Assembly: GCA_003695745.1 (NCBI GenBank)
Contig: RFHW01000050.1
Span: 1 to 5,252 of the forward strand
Direction: 5' to 3'
Length of the DNA stretch: 5,252 nucleotides
Source of the DNA: Methanobacteriota archaeon
GTDB taxonomy: Archaea; Hydrothermarchaeota; Hydrothermarchaeia; Hydrothermarchaeales; SZUA-236
In this document: positions 1 through 4,372 of the stretch, one piece after another
Layout: each line of letters opens with the position of its first letter
Numbering within the stretch: the first letter of the stretch is position 1
Position numbers and translations under genes: made by a program
Notes under the pieces: generated by a model
Database searches by the model: none
Told to the model about the DNA's origin: nothing
What the model saw: only the letters and a program-made list of their open reading frames with translations

Positions 1-9
1 CGTGAGAGC

Positions 10-762
10 GTGAAGTCCGAGGTGGATGGGCGGCTCAGCAGATATGGTTTCACTCTGGCAGATGTGCTCAGCATCGTTCCCACAGGTGTGGAAGAGCTGG
101 ATGCGGTGCTCTTTGGAGGTGTTGTTAAGGGGACGTCAAACCTCCTCCTATCAGAGGAGAGAAGGGCCAAAAACGATATGCTGCTCCTCTTTGCAAAGGA
201 AGGCCAGAGGCTGGGCGAGCCGGTGATCTTTGCAACCTCAAGGATACCTTCAAAGGAGCTTCTCAAGACCATCCAGCGTCTAAGCGGTAAATTGGAGGGG
301 CTCATCGTCATAGACCTCTACATGGCGGTCCACACTGAAAATGCGGTGCACCTCACAGTGGAGGAAGGTCCCCGTATCATCATCCCTGCGGCCATCCTCC
401 ATCTGAAGCAGGCCATTGTGAAGGCGGTGAAGAAATTCCCCAGGGAGATGCACAAGAGGGTTGTCCTCGACGTCTACACAGACCTCGCCAGATACCATGA
501 GCTCCCGGAGATACATGAGCTTATCATAAAACAGGTGGATGGCTTCAGAAGATGGAACTGCACATCCATCATAACGCTCTCGCCAGAGCTCTCATCGGAA
601 GAGCTGGAGCGGCATTTTGACAATGTATTCCGTCTCAGGGGCGCCGGCACATTGGAGATAAAGAAGCTCCTTGGCGGCGAGGCAAAGACAAAGAGCGTCT
701 TTATCTGGGAGAGATACCCGCCTATGGAGGAGCCTGGATACTCCCTTTTCCTTGATAGGTGA
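10..762 (+). CDS. RecA/KaiC-like (RAD55-type) protein with degenerate Walker A, probable pseudo-ATPase
   Basis: The family resemblance rests on the KaiC/RAD55 opening pattern at residues 22-41: Val-Pro-Thr-Gly-Val-x-Glu-Leu-Asp, then Phe-Gly-Gly-x-x-x-Gly before a hydrophobic strand. The P-loop should follow at 48-55, but it reads SEERRAKN. Lys54 remains, while both glycines and the final Ser/Thr are replaced. A Walker B-like strand ending in an Asp lies at 150-154 (RVVLD). The paired catalytic acids usual after the second strand of KaiC are absent; that place reads ATSRIPSKE (75-83). About 250 residues fits a single KaiC-like domain. No membrane segment is seen. I infer a soluble protein that binds nucleotide weakly or not at all, perhaps a regulatory partner of an active paralogue; its role is unknown. 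The start is the GTG at 10 with only a weak SD-like GTGAG before it. The frame stays open to the left edge, so the N-terminus could lie further upstream. The 3' end overlaps nog1. Confidence 0.72.
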   Translation: MKSEVDGRLSRYGFTLADVLSIVPTGVEELDAVLFGGVVKGTSNLLLSEERRAKNDMLLLFAKEGQRLGEPVIFATSRIPSKELLKTIQRLSGKLEGLIVIDLYMAVHTENAVHLTVEEGPRIIIPAAILHLKQAIVKAVKKFPREMHKRVVLDVYTDLARYHELPEIHELIIKQVDGFRRWNCTSIITLSPELSSEELERHFDNVFRLRGAGTLEIKKLLGGEAKTKSVFIWERYPPMEEPGYSLFLDR

Positions 763-1717
763 AGATGGCCTCTGCCACCTCCCCCACATCCCCCTCCTTC
801 GCAGAGCATCTGAGCGCCCTCCTGCCAACCTCCTGTTCAAGCTCTTTCAGTGCCTTCTCCTCTGCCACATCTGTCTTGTTGACCACGGGGATGACCTTGC
901 CAAAATCCCCTGCCACCTCCCTGTAGAGCCTGAGCTGCGAGCCGATGGTAAAGCCGCAGGCCGGGGTTGGGTCGAAGATGAACAGAATAAGATGTGAAAG
1001 CTCTTTGAGGGCGAGAACGGCCTGCCTCTCAATAGGGTTCCTCTCTGAGAGCGGACGGTCCAGGAGCCCCGGGGTGTCTATGACCTGCACCCTCCGGTGG
1101 CCCCGCTCCATATAGCCCAGGAGTATCCTCTTTGTTGTGAAGGGATAGCTCTCTATCCTGGGCTTTGAGCCGGTGAGCGCCTTTAAAAGGGTGGATTTTC
1201 CCACGTTCGGCATACCTGCGATGACCACTGTAAAACCCTCCTTTATGGTGGGAAGCTCCCTGAGCCTTGCGCGGGCGTTGGAGAGGAACTCAAGCTCAGC
1301 CCCGATCTTTCCCAGGATTGATGCTGTCTTGCCATAGAAGTCCTTTCGAAGCTCCACAGGCCCGCCCTTTGACATCCTGATCGCCTGTCTCGCCCTCTCC
1401 TGGCCGCGCTCGATGTTCCGCCTCGCCCAGGCAACCCTGTCAAGGCTCTTTGTGATGCCCTCCATCCCGATCACGATGTCCACGAGCTGGCGGTAAAAGG
1501 GAGGCGATTCATTGATCATCTCCCCAAGCCTTTCCAGCCTTGACAGATACCCTGTGATATACCGGGCTGATTCTCTGACCCTTCGCTCCTCTGCCCGTTT
1601 TCTGCGGAGGAGCCTGTTCCGTGCCTGCACCTTCCCGGCCTCTTTGGAGGCGCGCCTGAAGGCGATGTCCAGAAGCTTCTCTGGCGTGTGGACTGGCGGG
1701 ATCTTGCGGAGGTCCAT
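722..1717 (-). CDS. nog1: Nog1-family GTPase, large ribosomal subunit assembly
   Basis: This is an archaeal-length member (331 aa) of the Obg/Nog1 branch of TRAFAC GTPases, known in eukaryotes to act in 60S subunit biogenesis; the archaeal form is presumed to act on the 50S subunit in the cytoplasm. Residues 1-160 are a basic, helical N-terminal domain beginning MDLRKIPPVHTPEKLLDIAF, as expected for Nog1. The G domain follows: G1 GMPNVGKST at 168-176, G2 region YPFTT at 191-195, G3 DTPG at 214-217, G4 NKTD at 280-283 and G5 CSAKEG at 304-309. All GTP-binding residues are intact. It lacks the long C-terminal extension of eukaryotic Nog1. The start is the ATG at 1717, supported by the family-like N-terminus, although no convincing SD is visible upstream. 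It diverges from the HTH-CBS regulator across 77 bp. Its last 12 or so codons are antisense to the end of the KaiC-like gene. Confidence 0.95.
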   Translation of the reverse strand: MDLRKIPPVHTPEKLLDIAFRRASKEAGKVQARNRLLRRKRAEERRVRESARYITGYLSRLERLGEMINESPPFYRQLVDIVIGMEGITKSLDRVAWARRNIERGQERARQAIRMSKGGPVELRKDFYGKTASILGKIGAELEFLSNARARLRELPTIKEGFTVVIAGMPNVGKSTLLKALTGSKPRIESYPFTTKRILLGYMERGHRRVQVIDTPGLLDRPLSERNPIERQAVLALKELSHLILFIFDPTPACGFTIGSQLRLYREVAGDFGKVIPVVNKTDVAEEKALKELEQEVGRRALRCSAKEGDVGEVAEAIFTYQGKGSIQAPP

Positions 1718-1742
1718 GATAAAGATTTATAAGGTACGATAG

Positions 1743-1752
1743 TTATATATAA
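1743..1752 (+). promoter_or_regulatory. Probable TATA box for the HTH-CBS regulator gene
   Basis: The decamer TTATATATAA is self-palindromic and lies in the AT-rich divergent gap. Adding the usual archaeal spacing of about 26 bp from box centre places transcription start near 1774. This gives a leader of about 20 nt that still contains the SD at 1783-1789. Because the box is a palindrome, its direction is assigned only from this spacing. No clear purine-rich BRE is seen next to it. Confidence 0.55.
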
Positions 1753-1768
1753 TGATGGATTCTCAGAT

Positions 1769-1778
1769 TTATATATAA
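1769..1778 (-). promoter_or_regulatory. Probable TATA box for nog1
   Basis: This is a second exact copy of the palindromic decamer TTATATATAA, 26 bp from the first. Read leftward, the predicted nog1 transcription start falls near 1747, giving a leader of about 30 nt before the ATG at 1717. Read rightward it would start transcription nearly at the regulator's start codon, which fits poorly with the good SD there. No BRE is obvious. Confidence 0.5.
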
Positions 1779-1782
1779 AAAT

Positions 1783-1789
1783 AGGTGAT
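1783..1789 (+). promoter_or_regulatory. Shine-Dalgarno site of the HTH-CBS regulator gene
   Basis: AGGTGAT is a perfect 7-base complement to the archaeal 16S 3' tail (AUCACCU) and ends 5 nt before the ATG at 1795. It fixes the start codon and argues that the transcript is leadered rather than leaderless. Confidence 0.8.
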
Positions 1790-1794
1790 TCCAT

Positions 1795-2691
1795 ATGAAG
1801 CTTACCACTGTTCAGAGGGAGATCCTACAGGCGCTGATAGACCTCCATCACACGACCAGAGGGGCGGTTCAGGGAAAGGACATAGCTGAGAAGCTGAGCC
1901 GCCACCCCGGGACAATAAGGAACCAGATGGTGGCCCTGCGCGCATTGGGGCTTGTGGAGGGCATCTCAGGACCCCGCGGCGGGTACTTCCCCAGGTCAGA
2001 GGCCTTCACAGCCCTTGACATGGAGGAGCTAAAAGAAGAGGTTGAGGTGCCCATCTACCTCGATAAAAAACCCCTTGAAAAGGTCACAGTTGTGGGCATC
2101 GAGCTCACAAGCATATCAGACCCAAAGAAATGCAGGGCCCTTGTCCATGTGAAAGGCACCCTTCAGGCCGTTGACATAGGCGATGTGATCACCCTCGGCC
2201 CGACACCGGTGCAGAGGCTTGTGATCAGGGGGAAGGTCCTTGGCAGGGACGACATAAACAACGTCCTCGTCATAAACATCCTTGAGATGCTGGGCATACC
2301 AAAGATCAAGATAAAGGAGATCACCACGACAGATGTGAAGACGCTGCGGCCCGAGACAACCGTGAAGGATGCGGCAGAGCTCATAAGCAGAGGCCACTTC
2401 AGAGGCGCCCCGGTGGTCGATGGAAAAAAGATCCTCGGCATGGTATCGACCGTTGACATCACAAAGGCCGTTGCAGAGGGCAAGGTGGACGCAAGGGTCG
2501 CCGATGTGATGAGCACCACCATCACCACCATAAAAAAGGACGCGCCCCTCATAGAGGCAATAGAGCTCACCGAGCAGAACAATGTGAGCCGGCTCATAGT
2601 GGTGAACAACAGAGGCGAGATAGCCGGCATAGTGACAAGGACGGACATCCTATCCAGACTGGCCAGGCTGGCAGAGCAGTACTTCCTATAA
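1795..2691 (+). CDS. HTH-CBS transcriptional regulator (COG2524-like)
   Basis: The 298-residue protein has three parts. Residues 1-67 form a winged helix: an opening helix (TTVQREILQALIDL), the recognition region HPGTIRNQMVALRALGLV (37-54) and a Gly-Pro-Arg-Gly-Gly wing (59-63). Residues 83-165 form an alternating beta/alpha middle domain that I cannot name with confidence. Residues 174-295 are two CBS motifs, with the characteristic G-A-P-V-V-D-G-x-x-x-L-G-M-V-S-x-x-D in the first (204-221) and S-R-L-I-V-V-N-x-x-G-E-I-A-G-I-V-T-R-T-D in the second (265-284). In other proteins CBS pairs bind AMP, ATP or S-adenosylmethionine, so I infer a ligand-responsive DNA-binding protein. This architecture recurs in methanogens; the targets are unknown to me. 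It sits alone on the plus strand, divergent from nog1 and convergent with hisE, 14 bp apart. The palindromic decamers upstream could also serve autoregulation. Confidence 0.9.
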   Translation: MKLTTVQREILQALIDLHHTTRGAVQGKDIAEKLSRHPGTIRNQMVALRALGLVEGISGPRGGYFPRSEAFTALDMEELKEEVEVPIYLDKKPLEKVTVVGIELTSISDPKKCRALVHVKGTLQAVDIGDVITLGPTPVQRLVIRGKVLGRDDINNVLVINILEMLGIPKIKIKEITTTDVKTLRPETTVKDAAELISRGHFRGAPVVDGKKILGMVSTVDITKAVAEGKVDARVADVMSTTITTIKKDAPLIEAIELTEQNNVSRLIVVNNRGEIAGIVTRTDILSRLARLAEQYFL

Positions 2692-2705
2692 AACCCTGAC
2701 AGGCC

Positions 2706-2984
2706 CTATCTCCTGCGCCTCTTCAACTCCTCTTCGATCTCGGCTGGTGTGACGCCCTTGTATCCGAGAAGAACAAGGACGTGGAAGAGGAGGTCGGCCA
2801 CCTCATGGATAAGCTCTCCCCGGTCCTTGATCCTTGCAGCCTCCAAAACCTCGCCTGACTCCTCCTCGATCTTGGCAAGCACCGCATCAAGCCCCCTGTC
2901 CACAAGGCCGCATACATAGGAGCCCTCCCTAGGGTTCTCCATCCGATCTTGAATGACCCTGTAGATCTCTTCAAGGATCTCCAT
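2706..2984 (-). CDS. hisE: Phosphoribosyl-ATP pyrophosphatase (histidine biosynthesis, step 2)
   Basis: HisE hydrolyses phosphoribosyl-ATP to phosphoribosyl-AMP and pyrophosphate in the cytoplasm. The protein has about 92 residues, the normal size for the stand-alone enzyme, and is not fused to HisI. From the ATG: the N-terminal ILEEIYRVIQDR (3-14), the conserved Gly-Ser-Tyr (21-23), the acidic metal-binding helix EEESGE with Glu41, Glu42 and Glu45, and the second helix EVADLLFH with Glu61, Asp64 and His68. This is the all-alpha MazG/NTP-PPase pattern. I chose the ATG at 2984. An in-frame TTG at 2990 would add two residues and overlap the preceding stop as TTGA; neither start has a strong SD, and reinitiation after the upstream gene is likely. 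It is the last gene of the minus-strand run. No other his gene is present here. Confidence 0.95.
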   Translation of the reverse strand: MEILEEIYRVIQDRMENPREGSYVCGLVDRGLDAVLAKIEEESGEVLEAARIKDRGELIHEVADLLFHVLVLLGYKGVTPAEIEEELKRRRR

Positions 2985-2986
2985 CT

Positions 2987-3754
2987 TCAACCACTCTCTA
3001 TGATCTCCGCTATCTCCTTGAAGGTGTCCTCCGTCTCCTTCAGATCCTCAAGGGTGTGGATGCCCATCCTGTCAGCTGTCTTCTCAATCCCAAGGGTGAT
3101 ATCCTCGTTCACCGTTATGACATAGGCTGTGAGCGTCTTTATACCGCTCCGGAGCGCTGCCAGAGCCCTGTGATGGCCGTCCACAAGGAGGGTTCTGTTC
3201 GCCACCTTCACAACCACAATAGGCTCTGCAAGCCCACGTTTAAGCTCGTATTCCCGCCCTCTCAGCTCATCTGGAGATATCTTGTTCTGCGTAGGACGCA
3301 GGTCCTGGACATCGACCTTTGAGACCCTCACAGTTGTCTTGATCCTGTAGAGGTTTTCAATGTATCTGGTGAGCATGTTCACCTTCTCAGGGGTGGCCCT
3401 CTCAATATGGGAGCGAAGGATGTCCATGTTGGTGATGATGCCGATAGGCCTTTTATCCTCATCCACCACAGGGAGCTTGGAGTGGCCCTCCCGGAACATC
3501 ACCCGCGCCGCATCGATGAGCCTTGTCTCGGGATAGGTGACGACAACCCTCTTGGACATGGCATCTGAGACCCTGTCCTTCCTGAAGATCAGGTCCCGCG
3601 CCGTTATGATCCCCACAAGCCTCTCGCCAGAGACCACCGGGAAGCTGTCGTGCCCTGTCCTTTCAATGAGCTCCACCACCTCATCAGTGCCCTGATCAGG
3701 GCGGACCGTCAGGAGCTCGGTGGTCATGTAATCCTTCACTTTATACTCTTTCAT
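2987..3754 (-). CDS. CBS-pair protein fused to a ParB/SerK-like domain
   Basis: The protein has 255 residues. Residues 5-118 hold two CBS motifs: the first has FPVVSGERLVGIITARDL (38-55) and the second LPVVDEDKRPIGIITNMDIL (94-113). Residues 143-215 look like a ParB/sulfiredoxin-fold domain: VSKVDVQDLRPTQNKIS (144-160), then strand PIVVVKVANRTLLV and the motif DGHHR at 192-196, followed by helix ALAALRSG. A charged helical tail ends the protein. Archaeal ParB-fold proteins with this motif are often labelled partition proteins, but Thermococcus SerK shows that the fold can be an ADP-dependent serine kinase. No DNA-binding HTH of true ParB is present. I infer a nucleotide-related enzyme or sensor controlled by adenine nucleotides through CBS; the substrate is unproved. 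The ATG at 3754 overlaps the MBL stop as ATGA and has a good SD. The stop lies 2 bases from the hisE ATG, implying cotranscription. Confidence 0.85.
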   Translation of the reverse strand: MKEYKVKDYMTTELLTVRPDQGTDEVVELIERTGHDSFPVVSGERLVGIITARDLIFRKDRVSDAMSKRVVVTYPETRLIDAARVMFREGHSKLPVVDEDKRPIGIITNMDILRSHIERATPEKVNMLTRYIENLYRIKTTVRVSKVDVQDLRPTQNKISPDELRGREYELKRGLAEPIVVVKVANRTLLVDGHHRALAALRSGIKTLTAYVITVNEDITLGIEKTADRMGIHTLEDLKETEDTFKEIAEIIESG

Positions 3755-4350
3755 AGACTTCTCCTCAGCAGCTCAAGGGCGGCTTCAAGATGTTTCATAC
3801 CTTCTTTCACGCAGTCCATGTGGCCGGGCATGAGGTATTCGAACCTCGTGTTTTTTAATCTTTCCAAGGACATGAGCAGCTCTTCTGTGTTCCCCCCTGG
3901 CAGGTCTGTCCTGCCGAAGCTCCCGCCTGAGAAGAGGGTGTCGCCTGAGAAGAGATGGCCCCTGCTGCTCACGAGGCAGACGCTTCCCGGCGTGTGGCCC
4001 GGTGTGTGAACGACCTCAAGAGAAAGCTCGCCCGTCTCTATGACATCGCCTTCTCTGAGCAGCACATCGGCCTTTGAAGAGGCGCTTTCACCGAAGAGCT
4101 CCGAGGTGCCATAGAGCCTGCCGCTTTCCATCTCAGAAGCATCATCCACATGGATCGCCACCTCGGCGTCAAAGAGCCTGTTCCCGCCCACGTGGTCGAA
4201 GTGGGCGTGGGTGTTGATTATCAGGTCGATCTCCCCTGCCCATGGTTTCAGCCTTTCTCTGAGACTGTCTGTGGCGCCGGTCCCGGTGTCTATGAGCACC
4301 GTCTTCTCATCAACGATCAGATAGCAGTTGGAGTCATAGCCCCTGCCCAA
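3751..4350 (-). CDS. MBL-fold metallohydrolase, glyoxalase II-like
   Basis: This is a soluble zinc hydrolase of the metallo-beta-lactamase superfamily, about 200 residues. Counting from the TTG at 4350: core motif THAHFDHVGG with His48, His50, Asp52 and His53, then His119 in HTPGHTPGS, bridging Asp137 in SGDTLF and His177 in MPGH. All expected ligands for two metals are present. The spacing and the short length match the small glyoxalase II-like group of archaea and bacteria, but the substrate (thioester, lactone or other) cannot be read from the sequence. The coordinates use the conventional TTG, which has no SD and would cut off the first beta strand. An in-frame CTG at 4371, just after the arcS stop and behind a strong SD, would add seven residues and restore that strand; see findings. 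It lies between arcS and the CBS-ParB gene, overlapping the latter by 4 bp. Confidence 0.9.
   Translation of the reverse strand: MGRGYDSNCYLIVDEKTVLIDTGTGATDSLRERLKPWAGEIDLIINTHAHFDHVGGNRLFDAEVAIHVDDASEMESGRLYGTSELFGESASSKADVLLREGDVIETGELSLEVVHTPGHTPGSVCLVSSRGHLFSGDTLFSGGSFGRTDLPGGNTEELLMSLERLKNTRFEYLMPGHMDCVKEGMKHLEAALELLRRSL
3761..3767 (-). promoter_or_regulatory. Shine-Dalgarno site of the CBS-ParB gene
   Basis: On the minus strand TGAGGAG precedes the ATG at 3754 with a 6-nt spacer. It lies inside the end of the MBL gene, so translation of the two genes is likely coupled, but the CBS-ParB start also has its own ribosome site. Confidence 0.75.
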
Positions 4351-4372
4351 AAGGGTGACTATCTCGGCCAGG

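Noticed and set aside
10..762. Reading this gene as a circadian KaiC.
   Set aside because: It has a single domain, lacks an intact Walker A and the catalytic acids, and no KaiA/KaiB-like gene is present.
1723..1731. AGATTTATA, repeated at 1765-1773; on the minus strand TATAAATCT resembles an archaeal TATA box.
   Set aside because: It lies only 6-14 nt before the nog1 ATG, so the resulting start site would fall inside the gene; the repeat is short and within AT-rich DNA.
2163..2648. A 161-codon open frame antisense to the HTH-CBS gene, rich in Met, Ser and hydrophobic residues.
   Set aside because: Its composition is what the antisense of the repeated Asp/Glu/Lys/Ile/Val codons would give, it has no recognisable domain, and the opposite strand carries a clear regulator with a perfect SD.
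2695..2703. CCTGACAGG inverted repeat in the gap between the HTH-CBS gene and hisE, considered as a shared terminator.
   Set aside because: Four-base arms with a single-base loop cannot form a stable hairpin, and the only nearby T-run on either strand is four bases long.
2987..3754. Reading this gene as a chromosome-partition ParB.
   Set aside because: There is no HTH or dimerisation domain, no ParA neighbour, and the conserved motif is His-His-Arg rather than the Gly-x-x-Arg-Arg type of CTP-binding ParB.
3650..4009. A plus-strand frame of 119 codons across the MBL and CBS-ParB genes.
   Set aside because: It spans the junction of two well-supported minus-strand genes and shows no motif or ribosome site; it is a shadow of their coding sequence.
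3751..4350. Reading this gene as an antibiotic-resistance beta-lactamase.
   Set aside because: No signal peptide is present, the size and HxHxDH/Asp/His layout fit cytoplasmic glyoxalase II-like hydrolases, and the context is housekeeping.
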